Counted from the first letter of the stretch, positions 18,158 through 26,959 are shown. The stretch is 64,000 bases of DNA from Clostridia bacterium (GCA_017534305.1 JAFWCU010000034.1:102183-166182), one strand, 5' to 3'. Translations and numbers: made by a program. The notes: generated from the sequence alone by a model not told the origin.

Positions 18158-19105
18158 TTATTCACCTCTATTATTTACTGCAAGTTCTGCAAGTTTTATT
18201 GCCGCCTCATATGTATCTGTTGTTGCTAAAAATCTTGCTGTGTGGCAAAATCTTGCGTCAGCCACTCCAGTCACTTCTTGTAGTTTTTCATTTTCAAGTC
18301 CAGCCCACTCAAGTGGTAAGCTTTTTCTATTTTCAAAAGATCCTAATTTTTTTACTACACAATGAAGTGCATATCCTCCTCTTTTTGAAGGATAGATTGC
18401 ATACCATAAGTCTTTTGCTTTATCTGATTCACTAGATAAAACAAAATCTTGCCATGGCATATATTCTTCTAGTATTAATACATGATTATTAGAATTTTGT
18501 ATAGCTTCTTCTACTTTGTCTTTTGCTTTAAGTTTAGATATTTGAGATAATATCTCGTTTTCTAATACTTTTTTACAAACGTCCATTGCATCTATAAATC
18601 TATTGTTAGATATTGCCATATCTTCATCCCAACGTGGATTAAATGATGCTACAATACTTGCTATTGTTACATATTTATAATCTACGCCTATATCTGGTGT
18701 TAGGCCATTATCGTTTGCATCAATAAACTGAATTAGATTTTTATCTATTTGATTATATAAATAATCCCAGTCTTTTTCTTCAACATTTAATCTTTTAAAT
18801 ACTTCTTTATGATATTTTTTCCATACTAAGCCACATGAAGCATACATCACACCATTTTCTCTTGTTCCATTTCCACCTTTTTGGTGATGGTCAAGTTCTC
18901 CACGTCCCACATCATATATAATGCAGTCTGAATTTTTCATTTCATCGTTTGCTTCACTAGTTCTATAGACTACTATATTATCTTTAATAATGCTTAGTAT
19001 TAATGTAGCAAATATTTCGTCTGCGTGAAATGTACCACTATGTGTTATACAGTTTGCTTCTTGTATGTTTTCTGTTACTCTTACATTTGAAAAATTAATG
19101 TTCAT
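18158..19105 (-). CDS. MYG1-family (DHH-like) predicted nuclease/phosphoesterase
   Basis: 315 residues of the MYG1/UPF0160 family, with the N-terminal signature THSGTFHADEIFATLIL, the metal-site segment DVGRGELDHHQKG and the C-terminal GLENEKLQEVTGVADARFCH. The eukaryotic member is a 3'-5' RNA exonuclease in nucleus and mitochondria; the bacterial substrate is unknown. AAAAGGAGA precedes the ATG. It is directly joined to uvrB, suggesting co-expression but not necessarily a repair role. Confidence 0.88.
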   Translation of the reverse strand: MNINFSNVRVTENIQEANCITHSGTFHADEIFATLILSIIKDNIVVYRTSEANDEMKNSDCIIYDVGRGELDHHQKGGNGTRENGVMYASCGLVWKKYHKEVFKRLNVEEKDWDYLYNQIDKNLIQFIDANDNGLTPDIGVDYKYVTIASIVASFNPRWDEDMAISNNRFIDAMDVCKKVLENEILSQISKLKAKDKVEEAIQNSNNHVLILEEYMPWQDFVLSSESDKAKDLWYAIYPSKRGGYALHCVVKKLGSFENRKSLPLEWAGLENEKLQEVTGVADARFCHTARFLATTDTYEAAIKLAELAVNNRGE

Positions 19106-19160
19106 ATATTTCTCCTTTTATTACATGTATAGTATATCATTTAAATGTCATTTTAGCAAT

Positions 19161-19190
19161 AAAAAAAGCTAGTACCAAATAGGTACTAGC
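19161..19190 (-). terminator. Terminator after HU gene
   Basis: Perfect 9-base arms (19190-19182 and 19176-19168), 5-base loop, seven T on the minus strand. Confidence 0.9.
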
Positions 19191-19205
19191 ATATTAACTT
19201 TTTAA

Positions 19206-19478
19206 TTAGTTAACTTTAGCTTTTAGTTCGCTACCAGCTTTGAAAGCAACTGATTTGCTTGCTGGAATTTTAATAGCTTCTCCAGTTCTTGGGTTTTTAC
19301 CCATTCTTGCAGCTCTTTTAGAAACTCTGAAAGTACCGAAACCAGCTACTGCTACTCTTTCTCCTTTACCAAGTTCACCTTTTAGAATTTCAAAAACACC
19401 ATCGAATGCTCTTTGGCTATCTGCTTTTGTCATTCCAGTTTTGTCTGCTAATGCTTTGATCATATCTGCTTTTGTCAT
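19206..19478 (-). CDS. hup: HU-family DNA-binding protein
   Basis: Nucleoid protein of 90 residues. Classic HU sequence: N-terminal MTKADMIKALADKTGMTKAD, the GFGTFRVSKRAARMGKNP segment and the DNA-binding arm ending in PASKSVAFKAGSELKAKVN. I start at the ATG at 19478; an in-frame GTG nine bases earlier overlaps the AGGAGGTG ribosome site and is unlikely. Own promoter and terminator: a strongly expressed single-gene unit. Codons and purine-rich sequence fit a highly expressed gene. Confidence 0.98.
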   Translation of the reverse strand: MTKADMIKALADKTGMTKADSQRAFDGVFEILKGELGKGERVAVAGFGTFRVSKRAARMGKNPRTGEAIKIPASKSVAFKAGSELKAKVN

Positions 19479-19523
19479 ATATTTCACCTCCTAAACGATA
19501 AACTCTGTCATCATTTCAACTGC

Positions 19524-19552
19524 ATTATAGCATAATGTGTAAATAAAAACAA
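19524..19552 (-). promoter_or_regulatory. HU gene promoter
   Basis: TTGTTT (19552-19547), 17 bases, TATAAT (19529-19524) on the minus strand. The -35 box lies in the 3' arm of the preceding terminator. Confidence 0.75.
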
Positions 19553-19578
19553 GGCAATATATGAATACTACCTTGTTT
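19542..19578 (-). terminator. Terminator after GNAT gene, overlapping HU promoter
   Basis: Arms 19578-19571 and 19554-19547 (8 bases) with a 16-base loop, followed by a T run on the minus strand. Confidence 0.65.
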
Positions 19579-19613
19579 TTTACTATTTTTTTTAAGTTTT
19601 TGTAACATTTCAG

Positions 19614-20093
19614 CTAATGTCTGGACAATTTGTATATTATATACTTTTCGTCTTTATCTGAAAAGAAGTGTCCTATAAAGGATTCAACTTGTTTGAAACC
19701 AAGTTTTTCATGTATTTTTACCGAACCAATATTTTCAACATCTACAACTGAATATATATCTACGTTATTGTACATGTTAATAATATATTTTACCAAACTT
19801 GTTGCAATCCCTCTTCCTTCATATCCTTTTTTTGTTCCTATTTCCCATATATATATACTTCCTTCCTTAACTGGAAGAGTAACATCAAACTCTTCTTGCT
19901 CTATGAAGTCACTTTTAGTGTATATAGTAATATAACCTACTGCCTCTTTGCCATCGTCTAAATAATATAGATAATTTTCCATATTTTTATCTGTAACAGC
20001 TTCGTTATTACTTTGTTCGGAAATAAATTCTTTAGTACTAGAATTGTATATTTTTTTTACTTCTTCTAAGTTAACATTCTTTAAAACCTTCAT
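19614..20093 (-). CDS. GNAT-family N-acetyltransferase
   Basis: 159 residues from the ATG at 20093, which has GGGGAGG six bases upstream. The acetyl-CoA binding motif A is visible as WEIGTKKGYEGRGIATSLVKYI (QxxGxG/A type: G-Y-E-G-R-G-I-A), followed by VENIGSVKIHEKLGF, the usual motif B. Substrate unknown. A second, unrelated-looking GNAT gene lies just upstream on the same strand; 106 bases separate them, so they may be independent. Confidence 0.85.
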   Translation of the reverse strand: MKVLKNVNLEEVKKIYNSSTKEFISEQSNNEAVTDKNMENYLYYLDDGKEAVGYITIYTKSDFIEQEEFDVTLPVKEGSIYIWEIGTKKGYEGRGIATSLVKYIINMYNNVDIYSVVDVENIGSVKIHEKLGFKQVESFIGHFFSDKDEKYIIYKLSRH

Positions 20094-20199
20094 CCTATTC
20101 CTCCCCAATAATTATACTTTGATATCTTTATTTATGCGTGCGTCGGCTATTATACCATAATTATGTATACTTTACAACTTTTTATGCTAATTAATTTAC

Positions 20200-20697
20200 C
20201 TATATATTGAATATGAATGTAGTTTCGCTATATTGCTCGCCATGTATGTCACTTAAAAATTCATTTATTTTTTCTCCACCCATATGTGCATAAAACTCCA
20301 TAGTTGGATTTTTTGTTAAACAATTACAAACAAATTTTTGATATCCCATCCTTTTTAGCTCTTCTTTTGTTTTTTCAAAAAGCTTTTTACCGATACCATA
20401 TCCATTGAAGCATTCTAGTAGATATAGTGCATAAAGTTCACCAAACTCATCGTATTTTTCAGATTTACCATATCTAGAAAATCCAACAACTATGCCATCT
20501 ACTTTTGCTACAATATATTGTCCATCTTCTATAATTCTTTCTTTATATTTATTTGCGTTTTCATATACATTTTTCATTCTTTCGTTAATTATTCTTTTAC
20601 TTACTATTCCTGTATATCTAGTTTTCCATGTAAATGCATTCACAATAGATATTGCTAATGCGTCTTCAACATTTGCTTTTGTTATTTCTATATTCAT
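20200..20697 (-). CDS. GNAT-family N-acetyltransferase
   Basis: 165 residues with N-terminal AFTWKTRYTGIVSKRIINERM and the CoA-binding block LYALYLLECFNGYGIGKKLFE (GYGIGKKL), then NPTMEFYAHMGGEK. This is the pattern of small-molecule or protein GNATs annotated as YitH/YjcK-like; substrate not predictable. It is divergently arranged to the plus-strand gene at 20834. Confidence 0.85.
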   Translation of the reverse strand: MNIEITKANVEDALAISIVNAFTWKTRYTGIVSKRIINERMKNVYENANKYKERIIEDGQYIVAKVDGIVVGFSRYGKSEKYDEFGELYALYLLECFNGYGIGKKLFEKTKEELKRMGYQKFVCNCLTKNPTMEFYAHMGGEKINEFLSDIHGEQYSETTFIFNI

Positions 20698-20833
20698 ATT
20701 ATCTACCTCGATTCATTTCTATTTTACAATAATTATTGTATTATTTCCACTATTTTTACAATTAATTCTTTACATATTAAGATATGGGTGTTATAATTAC
20801 TCTCCTATATTAATTGAAAAGGAAGTGATACTA

Positions 20834-21319
20834 ATGATACCTTCGAAGCGTTTGAGATTGATTATATCTAGGCATCACAAAATTAAATTAGAGGATTACT
20901 CTTGGTCCAAAGAGTTTGAAAATAGAATAAATAAGATAAAGTTTATAGATGGTTATAAGACTTTGTCTTTAAAGACAATTTTTAAGGATGGATATAATAT
21001 AGGAAATTGTCTTTTGACAGCATATTATGTGTCAACTATTTTTGAGCGTCCACTAATTTGCACAGGAAAAGTAGAAATACTTAAAGGCACAAAGAATTGC
21101 CCTGATGGCGATCATGTATGGATTGAGGTTGATGATATGGTTATTGATACTACCTTAATGGTAGTTTTTCCAATTGATAGTACTTTGTATAGGTATTATG
21201 ATAAGCGTAGTAGTATTACGCCACATTTTACTTTTGACGAGCTATCTTACCAAGAAGATATCTATGAGAAAGAGAATTCTCAGATAACATATTACTTTGA
21301 TCTGTACAAAACTGAGTAA
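20834..21319 (+). CDS. Possible transglutaminase-like cysteine-fold protein
   Basis: 161 residues from the ATG at 20834, with AAGGAAG upstream; a longer open frame to the left covers noncoding sequence. A possible papain/transglutaminase-type triad is visible: a Cys in YNIGNCLLTAYYVS, a His in GDHVWIEVDD and an Asp in MVIDTT, in the order and spacing of transglutaminase-core domains. No signal peptide. It might be a small protease or amidase, but many such domains are inactive. Single gene with its own terminator. Confidence 0.65.
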   Translation: MIPSKRLRLIISRHHKIKLEDYSWSKEFENRINKIKFIDGYKTLSLKTIFKDGYNIGNCLLTAYYVSTIFERPLICTGKVEILKGTKNCPDGDHVWIEVDDMVIDTTLMVVFPIDSTLYRYYDKRSSITPHFTFDELSYQEDIYEKENSQITYYFDLYKTE

Positions 21320-21344
21320 GAGAAGAAATTCTCTTACTTTTTTT
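21316..21344 (+). terminator. Terminator of the transglutaminase-like gene
   Basis: Perfect 9-base arms (21316-21324, 21329-21337), GAAA tetraloop, then seven T. Confidence 0.9.
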
Positions 21345-21345
21345 G

Positions 21346-21377
21346 AAAAAAATCGTCTGTACTAATTTAGTACAGAC
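21346..21377 (-). terminator. Terminator after folD
   Basis: Perfect 10-base arms (21377-21368 and 21364-21355), 3-base loop, T run on the minus strand. Confidence 0.85.
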
Positions 21378-21388
21378 TTTCTTTTTTA

Positions 21389-22252
21389 TTATATCATTTT
21401 ATTTGTATCTGATTGCATACGAGCAGCTTGTACAACATTTTCAAGTAAAGATAGAACAGTAGTTAATCCTACTCCACCTGGAACCGGTGTTATTTTACTA
21501 CATACCTCAAGAGCGCCTTCTGTGTCAACATCTCCTTGTAGTTTTCCATCTACTCTATTTATTCCTACATCTACTACTATTGCACCTGGTTTAATCATGT
21601 CCTTCTTAATTATATGAGCTTTTCCAACTGCTGCAACAAGTATGTCTGCAGTCTTAGTAAACACAGATATATCTGGAGTTTTAGAGTGACAAATTGTAAC
21701 TGTTGCTCCACGTTTTAAAAGAAGTTGAGATATTGGCTTTCCTACTATTCTACTTCTTCCAACAATTACAGCATGTTTTCCAACATAATCTGTTCCAATA
21801 CTATCTAGTATTGTCATTATTCCTTTTGGAGTACATGATATAAATGTTTCATGTTCTCCAATGAATAATTTTCCAAGAGTTAATGGGTGGAATCCATCAA
21901 CATCTTTTTTATCTGAAATACTATCTAGTATTTCATCCATATCTAGATGCTTATATAATGGTAGTTGAACAAGTATTCCATTTACTGTTTTATCATTATT
22001 TAGTTTTTCTACTAATTTTACTACATCCTCAGTAGTTGTATTTTTGTCTAGTATATATTCTTCTTGTTCAATTCCAACTTCTTCGCACATTTTTCTTTTG
22101 TTTGCAACATATACTTTTGATGCTTCATCATCACTTGCAAGTATTACAGCAAGTTTTGGTTTGATACCAAAAATTTTTAAAGTGTCAATTTGTTGTTTTA
22201 GTTCTTTTTTTCTCTTTTTTACAAGAGATTTTACATCGATTTTTTCTCCCAT
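21389..22252 (-). CDS. folD: Bifunctional methylene-THF dehydrogenase/cyclohydrolase FolD
   Basis: Interconverts 5,10-methylene-THF and 10-formyl-THF, the formyl donor used by Fmt. 287 residues. Catalytic region YVANKRKMCEEVGIEQ (Tyr and Lys), DGILVQLPLYKHL, the dinucleotide loop VGRSRIVGKPISQLL and PVPGGVGLTTV near the end. The ATG lies 22 bases inside the dpaA gene, so the two are translated in an overlapping pair. Confidence 0.97.
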   Translation of the reverse strand: MGEKIDVKSLVKKRKKELKQQIDTLKIFGIKPKLAVILASDDEASKVYVANKRKMCEEVGIEQEEYILDKNTTTEDVVKLVEKLNNDKTVNGILVQLPLYKHLDMDEILDSISDKKDVDGFHPLTLGKLFIGEHETFISCTPKGIMTILDSIGTDYVGKHAVIVGRSRIVGKPISQLLLKRGATVTICHSKTPDISVFTKTADILVAAVGKAHIIKKDMIKPGAIVVDVGINRVDGKLQGDVDTEGALEVCSKITPVPGGVGLTTVLSLLENVVQAARMQSDTNKMI

Positions 22253-23031
22253 TTTTCATTACCTCTTTTTATTTCATCTATTGTTTCCTTTATGTATTTA
22301 GCAGCTGTTAGTGGTGAGTCTTTTGAAGGAATTCCCAAGTACCAACATGTATTAATATTTCTTGTCTTTAATGCTTCAAAATCTACTCCACCAGGACTAG
22401 ATGCTAAATCTAAAACGTATGAATCTGAATCTAGAAGATCTACTTTATTTTTATCTAAAATCATACTTGGAATAGTATTAATTACTATATTTGCTATAGG
22501 TAAATAATCTTCTAGCCTTTCTAATTCCACTTCATTATAACCCATACTTTTAATTAATGCAATATCCTTTTTGCTCCTTGCTTCGACATAAATTTTTGCC
22601 CCAAATGATGATAGATAACGGCTTAAAATTTTACCAATTCTGCCATATCCTAGTATTAAAATGTTACTTTTATTAATTGTAAATGGTGTTGAGTCTATTA
22701 CTTTTTTAATTGCACCTTCTGCAGTTGCAATAGCGTTTTTAATGGCATACGCCTCATCTTCCATTATGTCTATTACTTTAATATTTTTTTCATTTAACTT
22801 TTCTTTTGCAAAACTATTTAAAGCTCCTGTATAAATTTTTTTAAATTCAACATCTGGTATATTTATGAGTTCTTCTATTGACATATTGCTGTTATTTATC
22901 TTTATATTATCTCTTGTAAATGGTATTGGGCAAATAATTGTATCTGCCTCTTTAATGGAAACTATATCATTTTCATATAGTCTTCTTAAATAGTTACTTC
23001 TTTGATCTTCTCCAATTATATGTACTTTCAT
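22231..23031 (-). CDS. dpaA: Dipicolinate synthase subunit A
   Basis: Makes dipicolinic acid in the mother cell, together with DpaB, for spore core dehydration and heat resistance. 266 residues with NAD(P)-binding loop ILILGYGRIGKILSRYL near residues 125-141, resembling the family in CPIPFTRDN and ASSPGGVDFE. GGTGAT precedes the ATG. Unusually it is not beside dpaB, which sits about 22 kb away at 45.0 kb; here its partner is folD. Confidence 0.93.
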   Translation of the reverse strand: MKVHIIGEDQRSNYLRRLYENDIVSIKEADTIICPIPFTRDNIKINNSNMSIEELINIPDVEFKKIYTGALNSFAKEKLNEKNIKVIDIMEDEAYAIKNAIATAEGAIKKVIDSTPFTINKSNILILGYGRIGKILSRYLSSFGAKIYVEARSKKDIALIKSMGYNEVELERLEDYLPIANIVINTIPSMILDKNKVDLLDSDSYVLDLASSPGGVDFEALKTRNINTCWYLGIPSKDSPLTAAKYIKETIDEIKRGNEKWEKKSM

Positions 23032-23053
23032 TTAATCACCAATAAATAATATG

Positions 23054-23089
23054 AAAAAAAGCACCTAATCATTACAATTAAGTGCTTTT
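23054..23089 (-). terminator. Terminator after TSCPD gene
   Basis: Twelve-base arms (23089-23078 and 23068-23057) with one wobble pair and a T run on the minus strand. Confidence 0.8.
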
Positions 23090-23098
23090 AATTTAAAA

Positions 23099-23356
23099 CT
23101 ATTTATTATCTTTGTATTTTTTTAATGCTTTTGCAAGTTGATCTGGACAAGATGTACCTCTATAGCCACAAGGTATCCCCTCTAGTATTGAAATCACTTC
23201 ATCTACTTTTCTTCCTTCAACAAGTTTTGATACTCCAAGTGTGTTGCCAGGGCATCCTCTTACTATTTTTACTGAATTTATTGTATCATTTTCTTCGTTA
23301 ATATCTATATCCATTTGTACAGAGCATGTACCTTCAGGTTTATATGTATATTTCAT
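23099..23356 (-). CDS. TSCPD-domain protein
   Basis: 85-residue protein made of one TSCPD domain. Hallmarks: YKPEGTCSVQM, RGCPGNTLG and the C-terminal RGTSCPDQLAKAL that names the family. The domain also occurs at the C-terminus of vitamin-B12-dependent ribonucleotide reductases; the free-standing form is widespread in Clostridia and its role is unknown. Several cysteines could bind metal. AAAGGAGA precedes the ATG; 11 bases downstream of the charged coiled-coil gene. Confidence 0.92.
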   Translation of the reverse strand: MKYTYKPEGTCSVQMDIDINEENDTINSVKIVRGCPGNTLGVSKLVEGRKVDEVISILEGIPCGYRGTSCPDQLAKALKKYKDNK

Positions 23357-23367
23357 TTTATTCTCCT

Positions 23368-24795
23368 TTAATTATGATTTGGTTTATCATTTTTTCTTCT
23401 TATTTCTCTTTGATATTCTTCTTGTTTTTGCATCTCTTCATATGATTTTTCTTGTACTTGATCTTTTGATATTTTTTCATTATCCGATGCTATATCTTCT
23501 AATTCTTCTGTAGTTCTTTCTTCAGGATTTCTAACTTTCTTTAAACTGTTGAAAAATCCTCTGTCACTTATTTCTTGTTCTTTTTCTTGTTCTTGTTTTA
23601 TTTCAGATCTACTAGATTGTCCAGGTACTTTATCTATATTTTCTTCGTATATATTACCTTCTCTTTGTACATCTGAAATGTTCTTTGCTGCTCTTATATC
23701 TCCTTTATCTATGGCATCTTTTTGTTCAACTTGAGACATTTCAAATGATTTTTCATCTCGTTGTAGCTTTTCTTCTTGTACTCTATCTACCACTTTTTTA
23801 GCATCTGGGTTTCCATCTAGTTCTTTTTCATCTTTATACATATATTTTTGTGCAGCTGATGGTTCTTTAAGATCTGCTTTTTCTATTTCTTCTTTATTTT
23901 TTTCTTCAAGTCTTAAATCGCTCTTATATTCTTCAAGAGAAGGATTATTTTGAATAAAATCTAAGTTTGCCTCTTCATATTCTCTTTTATATGTTGCTTT
24001 TTCATAATCACTTAAAGCTGGATTTTTTAATGCTTTTATATATTTCTCATGTTTTTCTGCACGGATTTTGTACAGTGTATCTAATGAACGAGTATTTTTG
24101 GTTGCAACATCTTGGATGCTCTTTTCCTCATCATTAAAGTCTTTTTGAAATTCTTCTTTTCTTTGTTGTATTTTTTCTATATCTGTAATGTTTTTTCCTG
24201 TATGATTAAAGTATAGTAAATCTAGTTTTTCTAAATTTTTTTCCATAGCTATGATTTCCATTGTTTCTTCTTTTCCCATAGCTAAGTCTCTTTCGTTATA
24301 TTGTTCGTGTTTCATTTTTAAAGCTTTTTTAGCATAATCTTCATACATTACTTTATATGTTGCTGAGTATATAAGTGCCTTTATAGCCTCTTTTTTGTCT
24401 TTTCCTTCAGGTGCTTGTTCACTCATGCTATCTTCAAGTGCTTGTTGTTTGATTTTTTCTTTTTCTTCTTCAGATAAACCTTGTTCTTGGGCTACTTTAT
24501 CTATTTCTTCGTTAACTTGTTGATCTTGTGCAAACATTTGTTGATTAATCTCATCTTGAGATTTTCCAAGATATTTTTTCATTATCTCTTGTTGCATATC
24601 TACATGTTCTTTATCTTTGTATATTTCAAGCAACTTGTTGTTTAAGTCTTCAGTTTCTCTAAAATTTTTCCTTGTAGTTTTCTCTATTTCTTCGTATGTA
24701 TCTATTTTTAAGTCGTAACCATAAAAGTTTGCCATTCTATCATTTTTATTATAATCTTTGGTAAATGAATTTTTAATTCTATTTATAAAACTCAT
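23368..24795 (-). CDS. Large charged coiled-coil protein, function unknown
   Basis: Unrecognised 475-residue protein. No signal peptide, membrane segment or Cys-rich site. Composition is dominated by E, K, D and Q, with long predicted helices over most of its length and a low-complexity acidic/basic C-terminal third. Some blocks (MFAQDQQVNEEIDKVAQEQ, EEEKEKIKQQALEDSMSEQ) look like extended coiled coils. AGAGGTG precedes the ATG. It lies between exoA and the TSCPD gene with short gaps. It may be a scaffold or lineage-specific protein. Confidence 0.7.
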   Translation of the reverse strand: MSFINRIKNSFTKDYNKNDRMANFYGYDLKIDTYEEIEKTTRKNFRETEDLNNKLLEIYKDKEHVDMQQEIMKKYLGKSQDEINQQMFAQDQQVNEEIDKVAQEQGLSEEEKEKIKQQALEDSMSEQAPEGKDKKEAIKALIYSATYKVMYEDYAKKALKMKHEQYNERDLAMGKEETMEIIAMEKNLEKLDLLYFNHTGKNITDIEKIQQRKEEFQKDFNDEEKSIQDVATKNTRSLDTLYKIRAEKHEKYIKALKNPALSDYEKATYKREYEEANLDFIQNNPSLEEYKSDLRLEEKNKEEIEKADLKEPSAAQKYMYKDEKELDGNPDAKKVVDRVQEEKLQRDEKSFEMSQVEQKDAIDKGDIRAAKNISDVQREGNIYEENIDKVPGQSSRSEIKQEQEKEQEISDRGFFNSLKKVRNPEERTTEELEDIASDNEKISKDQVQEKSYEEMQKQEEYQREIRRKNDKPNHN

Positions 24796-24852
24796 AATAA
24801 CACCTCTTTCGTATAAATTGTATAATATATGTAAACTTATTTCAATAATAAA

Positions 24853-25608
24853 CTATAAATTTATGTCTAGTTCTATTGGACAATGGTCACTTCCTAAAAC
24901 TTCTGTATGAATTTTAGCATCACTAATATAATCTTTTAATGCTTCAGATACCACAAAATAGTCTATTCTCCATCCAATGTTCTTTTCTCTTGCTTGTCTC
25001 ATATATGACCACCAAGAGTACTCAACTTTTTCTGGATATAAGTATCTGTATGTATCTATAAATCCATTTGAAAGAAGTACACTAAATTTGTTTCTTTCTT
25101 CATCTGTAAATCCTGCGCTGTGGTGATTTGTTGCTGGGTTTTTGATATCTATTTCACAATGTGCAACGTTTAAGTCTCCACAATATACTACTGGTTTAGT
25201 CTCTTCTAATTTTTTGAAATATTTTAGCATTTCATCTTCCCAAACCATTCTATAATCTAATCTTTCAAGTTCTCTTTTTGAATTTGGTGTATAACAACAT
25301 ACAAGATAGAATTTATCATACTCTAAAGTAATAATTCTTCCTTCTTGATCATGTTCTTCTATACCTAGACCATAAGTCACAGATATTGGTTCTTGTTTTG
25401 TAAATACCATAGTACCAGAATAGCCTTTTTTTACTGCACTATTCATATATCTATGATAACCTTCATATTGTATTTCTTCTGCTTGGTCTTCTTGCATTTT
25501 TGTTTCTTGTATGCAAAACATATCTGCATCTACTTCTTTAAAGAAATTTTCAAATCCTTTTGTTATACATGCTCTAAGTCCGTTTACATTCCATGATATT
25601 AGTTTCAT
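24853..25608 (-). CDS. xth: Exodeoxyribonuclease III / AP endonuclease
   Basis: Base-excision repair nuclease of the ExoA/Xth family, 251 residues. Motifs: SWNVNGLRA at the start, IQETKMQ (metal-binding Glu), YCGDLNVAH and the catalytic SDHCPIEL near the end. The ATG directly follows the rnhB stop (TAAATG), so the two repair nucleases are made from one transcript. The stop is TAG. Confidence 0.97.
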   Translation of the reverse strand: MKLISWNVNGLRACITKGFENFFKEVDADMFCIQETKMQEDQAEEIQYEGYHRYMNSAVKKGYSGTMVFTKQEPISVTYGLGIEEHDQEGRIITLEYDKFYLVCCYTPNSKRELERLDYRMVWEDEMLKYFKKLEETKPVVYCGDLNVAHCEIDIKNPATNHHSAGFTDEERNKFSVLLSNGFIDTYRYLYPEKVEYSWWSYMRQAREKNIGWRIDYFVVSEALKDYISDAKIHTEVLGSDHCPIELDINL

Positions 25609-26244
25609 TTATTTTCCCCCTTTAACAAATTTAGTACAAAAGCTTGGTCTATGTAATGGTGTTAGACCATATTTTGCTATTGCTTCTGTGTGTGCTTTTG
25701 TTCCGTATCCTTTATGTTTTGCAAATCCATATTCTGGATATGTTTTATCCCATTCTATTAGCATTCTGTCTCTTGTTACTTTTGCAACAATTGATGCTGC
25801 AGCAATTGATTCAGATATTGCGTCTCCATGGACTACAGTCTCCCCTGGAATCTTAATATCTATCATTTGGTTTCCATCTATTAAAACATACTCTGGTTGA
25901 ACTTTAAGTTTAGATATTGCTTCTTTCATAGCAAGTTTTGTAGCATTTAGAATGTTTACACTTTCTATTACATCTACATCACTCATTCCAACTCCTACTG
26001 CTAATGCGTTTTCCATTATATTCTCATATACTTGTTCTCTTTTTTTCTCAGATAGCTTTTTTGAGTCATTTACTCCTTCAATTTTTGAATCTGGCTTTAG
26101 AATTACAGCAGCTGCAACTACTGGTCCACAAAGTGGTCCACGCCCTGCCTCATCTACTCCACAGACATGTTTTATTCCTTTAGAGTATAATCCTTCCTCT
26201 ATTTCTAACATTTTTTGTAGTCTTTCTTCTTCTTTTTCTTTCAT
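25609..26244 (-). CDS. rnhB: Ribonuclease HII
   Basis: Removes RNA or single ribonucleotides from DNA hybrids; 211 residues. The catalytic segments are visible: VDEAGRGPLCGPVVAAAVIL (Asp-Glu pair), YVLIDGNQM and AASIVAKVTRDRM (the second Asp is in TRDR). C-terminal GYGTKAHTEAI. AGAGGAGA precedes the ATG. Head of the rnhB-exoA transcript. Confidence 0.97.
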   Translation of the reverse strand: MKEKEEERLQKMLEIEEGLYSKGIKHVCGVDEAGRGPLCGPVVAAAVILKPDSKIEGVNDSKKLSEKKREQVYENIMENALAVGVGMSDVDVIESVNILNATKLAMKEAISKLKVQPEYVLIDGNQMIDIKIPGETVVHGDAISESIAAASIVAKVTRDRMLIEWDKTYPEYGFAKHKGYGTKAHTEAIAKYGLTPLHRPSFCTKFVKGGK

Positions 26245-26390
26245 AATGTCTCTCCTCTAATTACAAAAGAGATTATATCATGAGTAAAAATATTAAACAA
26301 GAAAAAACAAATCTAAACATTTAATTTGCAAAATCTATTAATAATGATATAATGTTATCCTATCTAAAATATAGTAAAGGGGGAATTATT

Positions 26391-26943
26391 ATGAAACCTA
26401 AAATTTACCATATTTGCTCTGAAATTAATGGACGGACTAAACTATGATTTTCTTAAGTTTATTGAAGGTGTTCTTTTAGAAGATGAAAAAGTTCCTGTAA
26501 TTATTACTATAAACTCAAATGGCGGAGACTTTCATGTTGGCGTTAGTATATATAATATACTTAAGTCTTTACCAAATCCTGTTTATACTCTAATTACAAG
26601 ACAGGCTGTAAGCAGTGCATCTATCATATTTCTTGGTGCTCCAAGAGCGCATCGCTTCACGCTTCCAAATTCTAGAATAATCTTTCATCCAGTAAGACTT
26701 ACTAAGTTCCAAGATGTTGGAAATAAATTTCTAACACAGCTACAAAATGAGACAAGGCAAAACAACAAACTACTTTTAGACATTGTATCTTTTGAAACAG
26801 ATCTTGGAAGAGAAAACTTAGAACCCATCTTTATGACAAGTGATGATGAAATGCTTGAGTTAAACTCAAATGAAATGTATGAGAAAAACCTTGCTAAAGT
26901 CATTAAATACTATAGAGATTTCAAAAAAATAATCACCCAGTAA
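26391..26943 (+). pseudogene. ClpP/SppA-type protease-like gene with a frameshift near the 5' end
   Basis: ClpP-fold serine protease. The strong ribosome site AAAGGGGG points to the ATG at 26391, which reads MKPKIYHICSEINGRTKL and then TGA. A different frame from about 26430 gives the rest: YDFLKFIEGVLLEDEKVPVI, INSNGGDFHVGVSIYNIL, catalytic Ser in RQAVSSAS, His in NSRIIFHPVR and an Asp/Glu region near ETDLGRE. Removing one base from GGACGGA at 26430-26436 joins the halves into the expected EING-G-LNYDFL spacing. The downstream frame alone starts at ATG 26428, which has no ribosome site. So this is a one-base insertion, or error, in an otherwise intact gene; the joined protein would be about 183 residues. 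Confidence 0.8.
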
Positions 26944-26958
26944 TTTGGGTGATTTTCT
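26931..26958. terminator. Terminator between ClpP-like gene and rsmI
   Basis: Perfect 8-base arms AATCACCC/GGGTGATT (26931-26938, 26947-26954) with a T-rich tail on the plus strand and an A run on the other side. Works for both convergent genes. Confidence 0.85.
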
Positions 26959-26959
26959 T

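Noticed and set aside
20492..20833. N-terminal extension of the transglutaminase-like gene
   Set aside because: The extension lies opposite the upstream GNAT gene and in intergenic sequence, while AAGGAAG points to the ATG at 20834.
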